NCBI GenBank assembly: GCA_947561585.1
Contig: CANNZV010000509.1
Span: 205,317 to 269,316, forward strand
Direction of reading: 5' to 3'
Length of the DNA: 64,000 bases
Source: Caprella mutica
Taxonomy: Eukaryota > Arthropoda > Malacostraca > Amphipoda > Caprellidae
Below, one piece after another: positions 8,965 to 19,905 of this stretch. The translations under genes and the position numbers were made by a program. Each line of letters starts with the position of its first letter. Position 1 is the stretch's first letter. The notes beneath the pieces were generated by a model. The model had not been told where the DNA came from and searched no databases. It saw nothing but the letters and a program-made list of their open reading frames with translations.

Positions 8965-10890
8965 TCTACAGGCCTCATCTACAGTGTCTACAGGCCTCAT
9001 CTACAGTGTCTAAAGGCCTCATCTACAGTGTCTACAGGCCTCATCTACAGTGTCTACAGGCCTCATCATCTACAGTGTCTAAAGGCCTCATCATCTAGAG
9101 TGTCTACAGGCCTCATCATCTACAGTGTCTACATGACTCATCATCTACAGTGTCTACAGGCCTCATCATCTACAGTGTCTACAGGCCTCATCATCTACAG
9201 TGTCTACAGGCCTCATCATCTGCAGTGTCTACAGGCCTCATCATCTACAGTGTCTACAGGCCTCATCATCTACAGTATCTACAGGCCTCATCATCTACAG
9301 TGTCTACAGGCCTCATCATCTAGAGTGTCTACAGGCCTCATCATCTACAGTGTCTACAGGCCTCATCATCTACAGTGTCTACAGGCCTCATCATCTACAG
9401 TGTCTACAGGCCTCATCATCTACAGTGTCTACAGGCCTCATCATCTAGAGTGTCTACAGGCCTCATCTACAGTGTCTACAGGCCTCATCATCTACAGTGT
9501 CTACAGGCCGCATCATCTAGAGTGTCTACAGGCCTCATCATCTACAGTGTCTACATGCCTCATCATCTACAGTGTCTACAGGCCTCATCATCTACAGAGT
9601 CTACAAGCCTCATAATCTACAGTGTCTACAGGCCTCATCATCTACAGTGTCTACAGGCCTCATCATCTACAGTGTCTACAGGCCTCATCATCTACAGTGT
9701 CTACAGGCCTCATCATCTAGAGTGTCTACAGGCCTCATCATCTACAGTGTCTACATGCCTCATCATCTACAGTGTCTACAGGCCTCATAATCTACAGAGT
9801 CTACAAGCCTCATAATCTACAGTGTCTACAGGCCTCATCATCTACAATGTCTACAGGCCTCATCACCTACAGTGTCTACAGGCCTCACCATCTACAGTGT
9901 CTACAGGCCTCATCATCTAGAGTGTCTACAGGCCTCATCATCTACAGTGTCTACAGGCCTCATCACCTACAGTGTCTACAGGCCTCACCATCTACAGTGT
10001 CTACAGGCCTCATCATCTAGAGTGTCTACAGGCCTCATAATCTACAGTGTCTACAGGCCTCATCATCTACAGTGTCTACAGGCCTCATCATCTAGAGTGT
10101 CTACAGGCCTCATCATCTACAGTGTCTACAGGCCTCATCATCTACAGTGTCTACAGGCCTCATCATCTACAGAGTCTACAAGCCTCATAATCTACAGTGT
10201 CTACAGGCCTCATCATCTACAGTGTCTACAGGCCTCATCATCTACAGTGTCTACAGGCCGCATCATCTACAGTGTCTACAGGCCTCATCATCTACAGTGT
10301 CTACAGGCCTCATCATCTACAGTGTCTACAGGCCTCATCATCTACAGTGTCTACAGGCCTCATCATCTACAGTGTCTACAGGCCTCATCATCTACAGTGT
10401 CTACAGGCCGCATCATCTACAGTGTCTACAGGCCTCATCATCTACAGTGTCTACAGGCCTCATCATCTACAGTGTCTACAGGCCGCATCATCTACAGTGT
10501 CTACAGGCCTCATCATCTACAGTGTCTACAGGCCTCATCATCTACAGTGTCTACAGGCCTCATCATCTACAGTGTCTACAGGCCTCATCATCTACAGTGT
10601 CTACAGGCCTCATCATCTACAGTGTCTACAGGCTGCATCATCTACAGTGTCTACAGGCCTCATCATCTACAGTGTCTACAGGCCTCATCATCTACAGTGT
10701 CTACAGGCCTCATCATCTACAGTGTCTACAGGCCTCATCATCTACAGTGTCTACAGGCCTCATCATCTACAGTGTCTACAGGCCTCATCATCTACAGTGT
10801 CTACAGGCCTCATCACCTACAGTGTCTACAGGCCTCATCACCTACAGTGTCTACAGGCCTCATCACCTACAGTGTCTACAGACCTCATCA
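8965..10890 (+). repeat. 25-bp minisatellite, about 77 units
   Basis: The unit is TCTACAGTGTCTACAGGCCT plus CATCA. The first units are 22 bp (one TCA missing). Variant bases (CTAGAG, TACATG, TAATC, CACC, GGCCG) recur at multiples of the unit. The period is not divisible by 3 and the unit has no stop, so all three plus frames are open. No coding is implied. Confidence 0.97.
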
Positions 10891-11472
10891 TTTTCATTGA
10901 TAATCATAGATTTATTTATATAACTGATAAGCGTCATTTAACCATCAAGTTCTTATTATTTCATCACAAAACAAGAAACAGTCTTGATACCATTTTGAGA
11001 CTAAACATGACCATAAATTTCTTCACTTAGTAATCACTGCAGCAAGTTTTTGGGTGTCCAAATACCCAAAGTCTTTACAAGTCCCACCACCTTAAGTCTA
11101 CAGACGCTAAGTCTTAATTGAGTCCTAAGGCCTTTTCAAATTGCCTCGGTTTGATCTGTTCGGTTGCTCGGGGTAATCCCAGAGGGGATTGCTGTCCTAT
11201 CAATTAATGCCTACCGTTATTAACTACTGGAAATGCTGTGACGTTGTATCTTAAGCTATAACCAAATTAAATAATCAGTGAACTACGGAAAAGGTAATAT
11301 TATACTAAAATTCTATGTATAAAATTATTGATATAATTAATGGAAATATATACTGAAACTAACAAATATTTCACGATATTTTGACGATTAGTTCTTAAGA
11401 AATATCTAATAATCGATAAAGAATGGTACAATTTTAGAGAAAACCTAATTAAAATAATAGCATAATATTTTT
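10891..11472. other. unique sequence
   Basis: 11040-11230 is less AT-rich, with a short minus-strand open frame (PRATEQIKPRQFEKALGLN). No domain was recognised. Confidence 0.35.
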
Positions 11473-11686
11473 ATAGGGAAAATTCCAAGCTATTGCAGCG
11501 TCCACAATTTCGATAATATATAAATACCTATATAATATTTATGATTTAACTAGTTAATTTAATTAAGTATCCATGATACATGAAGGTATCATGGATACCA
11601 ATTTCAATAACTAGTTAAATAATAATTACTATATAATTTACATGATCGAAAATGTAGAACCGTGCAATAACTCGGAGCTCCCCCTA
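11473..11686. mobile_element. FB-A foldback, complete but worn
   Basis: The ends are TATAGGGAAAATTCC and CTCGGAGCTCCCCCTA. The core is GTATCCATGATACATGAAGG then TATCATGGATACC. The inner arms AACTAGTTAAT and ATAACTAGTTAAAT are complementary. The right arm carries ACCGTGC. Confidence 0.85.
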
Positions 11687-11865
11687 GATATCATCATATT
11701 GATTGAGTTGTTTTGACAAGTTAGTGAAAATAACTCTCCAGTTTTGCCGCTGACTTCGAAGGAAAGTTCTTAAATAGAATTCCTCTGGTGTCGATAGATT
11801 GAAAGCTAAATAGACACCACATTAAATAGATAAATTAAAGCAATTAATGGAACTAAATGAAGAAT

Positions 11866-12066
11866 TAGGGTAAGTTACGAATTATCGGTCTGTTTCAAAT
11901 CTTCGGTAATATAAGAAAAAATATGTAATAATTTTTAATTTAATTGGTATCCATGATACGTGCAGGTAGCATGGATACCAATTAAAATGTAATAATAATT
12001 ATTATATCGTTTTGTTTTTTATATGACCGAAAATGTGAAACCGACCACTAATTCATAAGTTACCTT
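11866..12066. mobile_element. FB-A foldback, complete
   Basis: TAGGGTAAGTTACGAATTAT to AAGTTACCTTA. The core is GGTATCCATGATACGTGCAG then GTAGCATGGATACC. It is GGTC-type in both arms (GGTCTG / CCGACC). Confidence 0.9.
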
Positions 12067-12371
12067 AATATAATGGAATTTTTAAACTATTCAGATTATT
12101 CTATTAGATTATTCCTCCAAAAATCATATATGAAGAATAATTATTTGAAACAAGTGATGAAATATACTAAATGACAGAAAATGGTGCAAAGTAATTCAGC
12201 ACTGAATATTTAGGTTTCAAATTATTTATTCAAAACTGTCAATATCAATAAAAAACTTGGAAGAGGCAGTGTCGAATAATGCATGCTGAATTAAAAAAGT
12301 TTATAAGGTTTCCATTAATATTATTCGAAGTAAATTGAGATGTTGTGTGAGGTACTGGAATTTTCCCAGGT
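12067..12371. other. AT-rich unique stretch
   Basis: Nothing was recognised before the palindromic array that follows. Confidence 0.4.
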
Positions 12372-12580
12372 GAGGAGGATTTATTCCTGGGATATTATCC
12401 CAGGAATAAATGCAAGAAGGGTTATTCCTGGGATAGTATCTCAAGAATAAATGCAAAAAAGATTCATTCCTGGTATATTTTCCCAGGAATAAATGCAAGA
12501 AGGGTTTATTCCTGGGATAATATCCAGGATTAAATGCAAGAAGGATTTATTCCTGGGATATTATCCCAGGAATAAATGCT
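12372..12580. repeat. palindromic tandem array, 5 units of about 42 bp
   Basis: Each unit centres on TTATTCCTGGGAT, a short AT spacer and ATCCCAGGAATAA, a strong inverted repeat. Units are joined by ATGCAAGAAGG. Each unit could extrude a hairpin. Confidence 0.9.
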
Positions 12581-12886
12581 CTGCTTGAGACATTCTTTTT
12601 TTTAATTGAAAAAACTGTCTTTAAAAATACTCTTCACTTCTCGTATTAGGTGTTTTAGTGTCAGCTTACCATCTTGCACTGAATTTTCAGTTGCTTTCAA
12701 AACTTGAGAAAAGTATTTCAAAAGCCTATTGAATTTGTTCGGAATATTCCTGTTATTCCTGGAGCGTCGAATGAAAGTCAGTGGACTATTCCAGTCATCA
12801 TTTGATTGAAAAGAAGGAAGTGAAAATATGAGGAATTTGTTAGAGAATATGGCATTCATCTATAGTGTTCCAAAAGAAGGAAAGTG
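12581..12886. other. unique sequence with minus-strand 85-codon frame
   Basis: The frame at 12602-12859 (MNAIFSNKFLIFSLPSFQSN...) has no recognisable motif. It was not accepted as a gene. Confidence 0.3.
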
Positions 12887-13425
12887 CAAAATTTACATAG
12901 AATACTTCAACAGCAATTGCTTGCAAAATCCTAGTGAAAATCCACGGAGTTTACAAAGAATATTTTAGTAACTCATTGCATTGAAAATCCTAGTGAAAAT
13001 CCACGGAATTTACAAAGAATATTTCAGTAACTCATTGCATTGAAAATCCACGAAATATACAAAGAATATTTTAGTAACTCATTGCTTGGAAAATCCTAGT
13101 GAAAATCCACGGAATTTACAAAGAATATTTCAGTAACTCATTGCATTGAAAATCCACGAAATATACAAAGAATATTTTAGTAACTCATTTCATTGAAAAT
13201 CCTAGTGAAAATCCACGGAATTTACAAAGAATATTTTAGTAACTTATTGCACTGAAAATCCTAGTGAAAATCCACGGAATTTACAAAGAATATTTCAGTA
13301 ATTTATTGTATTGAAAAGCCTAGTGAAAATCCACTGAATTTCAGTAACCTATTGCATTGAAAAACTTAGTGAAAAACCACTGAATTTACAGAATTAATTT
13401 CAGTAACTTGTTGCACTGAAATGAA
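12887..13425 (+). repeat. degenerate tandem array, 59-bp and 46-47-bp units
   Basis: The core words are AGTAACTCATTGCATTGAAA, ATCCTAGTGAAAATCCACGG and AATTTACAAAGAATATTT. Some units lack the CCTAGTGAAAAT segment. Divergence rises towards 13425. Confidence 0.9.
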
Positions 13426-13893
13426 CTAAAGATAAATTTTACGAAGCTTACAAAAATTGATCCCTCATTAAATTCAGACGAAACGAGTTTGATTACACGA
13501 TTTTTAGTTTCAAGTTTCATGTACTCATTGATTAAAAAAAATTAAAAAAAGAGTCTAAAGATGAAATTTACCAATAATATTTCAGCTGTTGAATGTAGAA
13601 AATGAAATGATAGTTTGTTATGTATTTATGAATAATGATTAATAATAGTATATGAGAATTACTAAGAAATTTACAATTGAGGATTCAAATATTAATATAA
13701 GTTTTGAAGAAAGTCTACGGAGTTTGTAGCGAATATTTCCATTAATTCTACACAAGAAGTGTGAGAATGTTCATAGAATTTAAAGTGTATTTCAAGTAAT
13801 TTATTCGTGGGGGAGAATAACAATTGAAAAATAGAAAGTTATTGATATCTATGGAGGTAAATATGGATATAAAATAAATAAATAAAATGTAAC
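13426..13893. other. AT-rich unique stretch
   Basis: Diverged echoes of the preceding array occur at about 13690-13810 (TCTACGGAGTTTGTAGCGAA). Otherwise nothing was seen. Confidence 0.4.
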
Positions 13894-14175
13894 TTAGAGT
13901 AATTAAGTTCAAAGTTATCGGACAGTTTTACAGCTTCCGACACGTAAGATAAAATATACGTTAATAATTATTATTTAACTTTCATTTCATCTTGTATCCA
14001 TGATACCTGCGGGTATCATGTATTAATTATGATAATATTTTTTTATGATCATGATATTCATGATTCCTGCAAGTATCATGAATGCCAATTAAAATAAGAG
14101 TTAAATAATAATTTTTATTATATTCTGTCTTTCCGTAAATGTGGAACTGTCCAATAACTCGTACCTTACACCCTA
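13894..14175. mobile_element. FB-A foldback with duplicated core
   Basis: The left arm contains GTTATCGGACAGTTTTAC and the right arm GTGGAACTGTCCAATAAC, so both carry the GGACAGT/ACTGTCC type. Two cores lie in the centre: GTATCCATGATACCTGCGGG and ATTCATGATTCCTGCAAGTA. Confidence 0.85.
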
Positions 14176-14192
14176 ATACTAAATCTGATCAA

Positions 14193-14200
14193 TATAAATA
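14193..14200 (+). promoter_or_regulatory. TATA-like box
   Basis: TATAAATA lies 18 bp after an FB-A element and 93 bp before the signal-peptide-like ORF at 14293. In AT-rich DNA this is weak evidence. Confidence 0.15.
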
Positions 14201-14292
14201 TTCCATTAGCGTCATAAACACTAGCTAGGTCTGAATACACTCACTGCCTTCATTTAGGTACATCGAGGGAAAGAATTCACTTAAGCACAAGC

Positions 14293-14349
14293 ATGAAATT
14301 CTTCATCCTGACCCTGGCATGCTTGGTATGCTTGGGAAATAAGGCCTAG
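14293..14349 (+). CDS. signal-peptide-like mini-ORF
   Basis: MKFFILTLACLVCLGNKA then TAG: a basic start, a hydrophobic core and small residues, like the first exon of many secreted arthropod proteins. A GTATGC donor-like site lies within it (after ACL). The stop falls inside the first unit of the 38-bp array. If real, the array would lie in intron 1. No second exon was found. Eighteen codons cannot exclude chance. Confidence 0.15.
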   Translation: MKFFILTLACLVCLGNKA

Positions 14350-15512
14350 CACTACGGATAGGGTACACTGGGATACACTAGCACTACACCAATAGATAGG
14401 GTACACTGGGATACACTAGCACTACACCAATAGATAGGGTACACTGGGATACACTAGCACTACACTGATAGATAGGGTACACTGGGATACACTAGCACTA
14501 CTCCATTAGATAGGGTACACTGGGATACACTAGCACTACACCAATAGATAGGGTACACTGGGATACACTAGCACTACACTAATATATAGGGTACACTGGG
14601 ATACACTAGCACTACACCATTAGATAGGGTACACTGGGATACACTAGCACTACACCAATAGATAGGGTACACTGGGATACACTAGCACTACACCAATAGA
14701 TAGGGTACACTGGGATACACTAGCACTACACTAATATATAGGGTACACTGGGATACACTAGCACTACACCATTAGATAGGGTACACTGGGATACACTAGC
14801 ACTACACCAATAGATAGGGTACACTGGGATACACTAGCACTACACCAATAGATAGGGTACACTGGGATACACTAGCACTACACTAATAGATAGGGTACAC
14901 TGGGATACACTAGCACTACACCATTAGATAGGGTACACTGGGATACACTAGCACTACACCAATAGATAGGGTACACTGGGATACACTAGCACTACACCAT
15001 TAGATAGGGTACACTGGGATACACTAGCACTACACTAATAGATAGGGTACACTGGGATACACTAGCACTACACCATTAGATAGGGTACACTGGGATACAC
15101 TAGCACTACACCAATAGATAGGGTACACTGGGATACACTAGCACTACACCATTAGATAGGGAACACTGGGATACACTAGCACTACACCATTAGATAGGGT
15201 ACACTGGGATACACTAGCACTACACCATTAGATAGGGTACACTGGGATACACTAGCACTACACCATTAGATAGGGTACACTGGGATACACTAGCACTACA
15301 CCATTAGATAGGGTACACTGGGATACACTAGCACTACACCATTAGATAGGGTACACTGGGATACACTAACACTAAACCATTAGATAGGGTACACTGGGAT
15401 ACACTAGCACTACACCATTAGATAGGGTACACTGGGATACACTAACACTAAACCATTAGATAGGGTACACTGTGATACACTAGCACTACACTAATAGATA
15501 GGGTACACTATG
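14347..15512 (+). repeat. 38-bp minisatellite, about 30 units
   Basis: The unit is TAGCACTACACCAATAGATA then GGGTACACTGGGATACAC. Variants at one hotspot (ACCAATAG, ACCATTAG, ACTAATAG, ACTAATAT) are interspersed. The ACTAATAT variant recurs 4 units (152 bp) apart near 14577 and 14729. Confidence 0.97.
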
Positions 15513-15725
15513 TAATAAGATACACTATTTATCAACAGGAAATTAAGAAAATAATGTAAATAATAATATTACATCACGAATAGTATATCATAGATAATTA
15601 CATAATAATGCTTCCGGCATAATTTCTTTGTTGATAATTTCCTACTATGACAGTGTGAAATCATTTGTATAATTACAATTAAATGAAAAGAGTATAGCAC
15701 ATTTTAACTTCTTTTTGTTGCAATT
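15513..15725. other. AT-rich spacer
   Basis: Nothing was recognised between the 38-bp array and the next foldback. Confidence 0.4.
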
Positions 15726-15903
15726 ATGCAAGAAATAACGATATAATAAATAATTTTTAATTTCTATTCTAATTGGTATTCATGATACCTGCAGGTATCA
15801 TGAATACCAATAAAAATAAAATAAAAATAACTATTATTAGATAAATCGTTTTTTTAAACATAACTAAAATGTGGAACTCACCAATAATTCATAACTTACC
15901 CTA
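15726..15903. mobile_element. FB-A foldback, left end missing
   Basis: Perfect core variant GGTATTCATGATACCTGCAG then GTATCATGAATACC: the C-to-T change in the left half is mirrored by G-to-A in the right half. The right arm runs to ATAACTTACCCTA. Confidence 0.85.
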
Positions 15904-16035
15904 CATTACTTATAAATAAAAATTGATTTTTTTTTGTGTGAAGCAGACTCTTTTTTCACCAAAGAAGTGTTACATCATCTACCTTTAGTTCGCACTAACT
16001 TAATCAATGAGTCGGAACGTGTAAGAGCAGACTAC

Positions 16036-16673
16036 GTGACGTCAGAGTTAGGTAAAGACGTCATAGCTATGTAAAGACGTCATAACTAGGTAAAGACGTC
16101 AGAGCTAGGTAAAGACGTCATAGCTAGGTAAAGACGTCATAGCTATGTAAAGACGTCACAGCTATGTGAAGACGACATGGATAAGTAAAGACGTCATGGC
16201 TCGGTAAAGACGTCATAGCTAAGTAAAGACGTCACAGCTAGGTGAAGACGTCATAGCTAGGTAAAGACGTCATAGCTAGGTAAAGACGTCATAGCTATGT
16301 GAAGACGTCATTAGATAAGTAAAGACGTCATGGCTCGGTAAAGACGTCATAGCTAGGTAAAGATGTCAGAATTAGGTAAAGGCGTCATAGCTAGGTAGTG
16401 ACGTCATAGCTAGGTAGTGACGTCATAGCTAGGTAGTGACGTCATAGCTATGAAGAGACGTCAAAACAAGGTAGTGACGTCATAACAAGGTAGTGACGCC
16501 ATAACAAGGTAGTGACGTCATAACAAGGTAGTGACGTCATAACAAGGTAGTGAGGTCATAACAAGGTAGTGACGTCATAACAAGGTAGTGACGTCATAAC
16601 AAGGTAGTGACGTCATAACAAGGTAGTGACGTCATAACAAGGTAGTGACGTCAAAACTAGGAAGTGACGTGGC
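16036..16673 (+). repeat. 19-bp CRE-bearing minisatellite
   Basis: About 33 units. The first half is mostly GTAAAGACGTCATAGCTAG. From about 16395 the unit becomes AGTGACGTCATAACAAGGT. The second form contains the perfect palindrome TGACGTCA, the cAMP-response element consensus bound by CREB/ATF bZIP proteins. About 11 perfect copies occur there and one more at 16037. Function here is inference. Confidence 0.95.
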
Positions 16674-16701
16674 AAGTTAATGTTGCTAAGCATTTGGTTC
16701 A

Positions 16702-16800
16702 TATTTACCAAAGAATTACACATGAGCGTGTATGAGCACCTTTACCAAAGAGGTGCACATGAGCACCTTTACCAAAGAGGTGCTCATGAGCGTGTATCTC
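16702..16800 (+). repeat. short tandem duplication
   Basis: Two to three copies of ACCTTTACCAAAGAGGTG with CATGAGC, containing the small inverted repeat CACCTTT/AAGAGGTG. Confidence 0.7.
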
Positions 16801-16958
16801 ATTACCCAAGAGACAAAAGTAGATAAGCAGCTTTATGTATGTTGATGTGGTGAGTGACACTCACAGCTAAATACTCCTCACTGTGTCCCAAATTAGAACA
16901 CTTCTGAATAGGAAAACAAAATAGCATTTTAAATTGAAATGGAAATTATACCTAACTT

Positions 16959-17153
16959 ACGGTAAATTTTGAGTTACTGGACTGTTCCACATTTTCGATC
17001 ATATAAATACATTATTTAATATTTTAGCTCGTAATTGTTATCCATGATACATAAGAGTATCAAGGATACCAATTAAAATAATAAGCTAAAATGTAAAATA
17101 ATGTACTTTTGAGATAATGAATATGGAACAGCCGATAGCTCGAAAATTACCAT
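16959..17153. mobile_element. FB-A foldback, worn
   Basis: GAGTTACTGGACTGTTCCAC on the left and ATGGAACAGCCGATAGCTCG on the right. The core is GTTATCCATGATACATAAG then GTATCAAGGATACC. The inner arms TTTTAGCT and AGCTAAAA are complementary. Confidence 0.8.
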
Positions 17154-17256
17154 AGGGTTAGTTACGAATTATCGGGTCGGTATAAATAATTTCTATATTG
17201 TTTTTTTTTATAAGTCCGAAAATGTAGTATTGACCGACAATTCGGAACTTACCCTA
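17153..17256. mobile_element. FB-A short type, abutting the previous copy
   Basis: TAGGGTTAGTTACGAATTAT to GGAACTTACCCTA, about 100 bp, without a core. It shares its TA with the end of the preceding element, so the two stand back to back. Confidence 0.8.
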
Positions 17257-17562
17257 TCATTTAAAACAAAAATTAATAGTTTTACAAACATAATTCATAT
17301 AACCTGAAATAATTTGCAATATCTAATAATCAATGATTTTATAATCAGTAAAATGAATGGATTACCCCTTTGCGATATTTAAGTTCATTGAAAATAAGGA
17401 CACTGCAACTGAGGCAAATTGAATTTAACCAGTGAATCGATTTCACTGGTATATTAATTCTGAATTAATTCAGTAATTGCGAAATTAATTTCACATGAAA
17501 TTCGATCATTTAAAGGAAAAATAAAAGGATAAATGCTAGCCTTCCAAACACATTATTACGAT
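17257..17562. other. AT-rich unique stretch
   Basis: A local symmetric stretch of AATTAATTC / GAATTAATT words occurs at 17440-17505. No gene was seen. Confidence 0.4.
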
Positions 17563-18418
17563 CATCACTCTCACCCCCCATTTCCCATCACTCTCACCCC
17601 CCATTCCCCATCACTCTCACCCCCCATTCCAATCACTCTCACCCCCCATTCCAATCACTCTCACCCCCCATTCCCCATCACTCTCTCCCCCTATTCCCCA
17701 TCACTCTCTCCCCCCATTCCCCATCACTCTCTCCCCCCATTCCCCATCACTCTCTCCCCCCATTTCCCATCACTCTCTCCCCCCATACCCCATCACTCTC
17801 TCTCTCCCCCCATTCCCCATCACTCTCTCCCCCCATTCCCCATCACTCTCTCCCCCCATTCCCCATCACTCTCTCCCCCCATTCCCCATCACTCTCTCCC
17901 CCCATTTCCCATCACTCTCTCCCCCCATACCCCATCACTCTCTCTCTCCCCCCATTCCCCATCACTCTCTCCCCCCAATTCCCATCACTCTCTCCCCCCA
18001 ATTCCCATCACTCTCTCCCCCCATTCCCCATCACTCTCACCCCCCATTCCCCATCACTCTCTCCCCCCATTCCCCATCACTCTCTCCCCCCATTCCCCAT
18101 CACTCTCTCCCCCCATTCCCCATCACTCTCTCCCCCCATTCCCCATCACTCTCTCCCCCCCATTTCCCATCACTCTCTCCCCCCATTCCCCATCACTCTC
18201 TCTCTCCCCCCATTCCACATCACTCTCTCCCCCCATTTCCCATCACTCTCTCCCCCCATTCCCCATCACTCTCACCCCCCATTCCCCATCACTCTCTCCC
18301 CCCATTCCCCATCACTCTCTCCCCCCATTCCCCATCACTCTCTCCCCCCATTCCCCATCACTCTCTCCCCCCATTCCCCATCACTCTCTCCCCCCGTTCC
18401 CCATCATCCCCCCCCCCC
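17563..18418 (+). repeat. 23-bp polypyrimidine minisatellite, about 37 units
   Basis: The unit is CACTCTCTCCCCCCATTCCC plus CAT, with occasional extra CT pairs. It ends in a run of 11 C (18408-18418). The plus strand is nearly free of G, and the only purine is A. Such strand asymmetry can favour triplex or slipped structures. The 296-codon frame through it is a repeat artefact. Confidence 0.97.
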
Positions 18419-18484
18419 ACTAATGATAGGTCTCACCTGGGAGGGTCAGTTCAGAGAGTGGGTTAGATGCAGAGGGAGGGTGCG

Positions 18485-18492
18485 TATAAATA
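18485..18492 (+). promoter_or_regulatory. TATA-like box
   Basis: TATAAATAG lies in a GC-richer patch (18430-18490), followed by (CAA)n and an ATG at 18541. The ATG frame enters an FB-A arm at once, so any promoter would now drive into a mobile element. Confidence 0.2.
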
Positions 18493-18544
18493 GAACTTCA
18501 TTACTCTTATTCCACACAAACAACAACAACAACAACTCAATGAA

Positions 18545-18775
18545 TAAGGTCACTACACTGTTATCGTACGCTTCACATTATCGATCAGGCCAGAAAACGA
18601 TTTAACTACCATTCAACTTTATTTAGTTCACTCAGTATCCATGATACCTACTTGTATTCTATCTATCATGGATACAGGTATTATGGATACCAATTAAAAC
18701 TAAAGTTGAATAATAATAAATATTATACAGTTTTCTTACGTGCCCGAAAATACGAAACCGTACAATAACACAGAC
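18545..18775. mobile_element. FB-A foldback, worn, with extra half-core
   Basis: The left arm is recognisable as AAGGTCACTACACTGTTATC then TTATCGATCAGGCCAGAAAA. The centre has three GTAT...ATAC units (GTATCCATGATACC, TATCATGGATACAGG, TATTATGGATACC). The right arm is CGAAAATACGAAACCGTAC. Confidence 0.75.
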
Positions 18776-19030
18776 CAACTTTCAAACATAATATTATAAT
18801 CTTACTATTATTTTTATAATTTAATTTTACACCCCATTTGAATGGGAATAAAATACTGCAATAGGCTCACCAGTCATCTAATACCACATTTTGCGATCTT
18901 GTAAAGCGAAAAGCTTTCACATGCTCATGACTTACAAAATATATATTTTTTGAATGTGAAATATATTTCTATCGAACTAACGAGGCTAAGCCATTCTTTG
19001 AAAAGTTTATACCAACTTTAGCACATTTAC
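18776..19030. other. AT-rich spacer
   Basis: Nothing was recognised. Confidence 0.4.
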
Positions 19031-19230
19031 AAAGAAACATATTGCAATTACTAGAAAAGCTACGTATGTACTATCAGCTAAAGAAGAACATATTGCAATT
19101 ACTATAAAAGCTACCTATGTACTATCAGCTAAAGAAGAACATATTGCAATTACCATCAAAGCTACCTATGTACTATCAGCTAAAGAAGAACATACTGCAG
19201 TTACCATCAAAGCTACCTATGTACTATCAG
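19031..19230 (+). repeat. 51-bp tandem repeat, 4 units
   Basis: The words are GAAGAACATATTGCAATTAC and AAAGCTACCTATGTACTATC. Units differ by a few substitutions (ACTATA, ACCATC). Confidence 0.92.
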
Positions 19231-19448
19231 TTACATAATAATCGTGTTTTAGTCATAACAGTCCAAACCATTAAGGCTCCATGTGCATGTTAGAGGAAAA
19301 GAAAAAAGAGCGACTGCCTTCAGGCTGAGATATGCAATATACTTCCATGTGAAGAAACCATGTCATCAATAATAATAAAAAACATTTAATAGGATAAAAG
19401 CATTTAACAGAATAATAATAACATTTACTATGCCTGAAGAAAATAAAA
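19231..19448. other. unique spacer
   Basis: Nothing was recognised. Confidence 0.4.
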
Positions 19449-19734
19449 TCTACACTAATAATTTCCCTCGTGTGTTTATTAATTTATTTGGTGCCCACTT
19501 TTACACGACGGGTATAAAACATGAAGAATGTAACTATGATACGCACGGGAATATATTGACTTGATATTTAAATTCCTTTGTTTTTATTCAATTTTTAAAT
19601 GTATTTTATATATAAAATAAATAAGACAGCGGAGAAAATTTAATTTTTAATTAAATTAATTAAAAATAGCCTAATAACGGGCAAAAAATTAGTATTGATG
19701 ATGAACCGTTATTTTTAACTGAAAAGTACACTAG
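19449..19734 (+). mobile_element. non-autonomous Helitron
   Basis: It starts TCTACACTAATAATTTCC after host A and ends GAAAAGTACACTAG before host T. The 3' hairpin is worn (ACCGTT...AACTGA). The body matches the copies at 4458, 5868 and 59436. Confidence 0.9.
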
Positions 19735-19799
19735 TATATGATAATTAATTTCTTTATACAAGGTGTCAAATTGTGTAATTAATATGTAAATGGTTCACG
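19735..19799. other. AT-rich spacer
   Basis: Nothing was recognised. Confidence 0.3.
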
Positions 19800-19905
19800 G
19801 AGACGTAAGTCAACTAGAAAAATCAATTACAAGGGACCTTGAAGAAGCATACACAAAGGAAAGTGGCTCGATGAATAAAGTCACGTATCACCAGTCAGTG
19901 ACAAT
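19800..19905 (-). mobile_element. non-LTR-type 3'-end fragment (family F)
   Basis: The ACAAGGGACCTTGAAGAAGC and AAAGTGGCTCGATGAATAAA words match the family F copies at 20741, 28017 and 45786. Both ends are truncated. Confidence 0.65.

Noticed and set aside
8965..10890. CRISPR array
   Set aside because: Units are contiguous with no unique spacers, and the context is eukaryotic.
9872..10900. 342-codon frame in the 25-bp array and its two overlapping companions
   Set aside because: A 25-bp period with no stop keeps all three frames open and spells the same peptide in each.
18423..18605. 60-codon frame ending MNKVTTLLSYASHYRSGQKT after a TATA box and CAA leader
   Set aside because: From AAGGTCACTAC onward the sequence aligns to an FB-A left arm, so the apparent coding start is mobile-element DNA.
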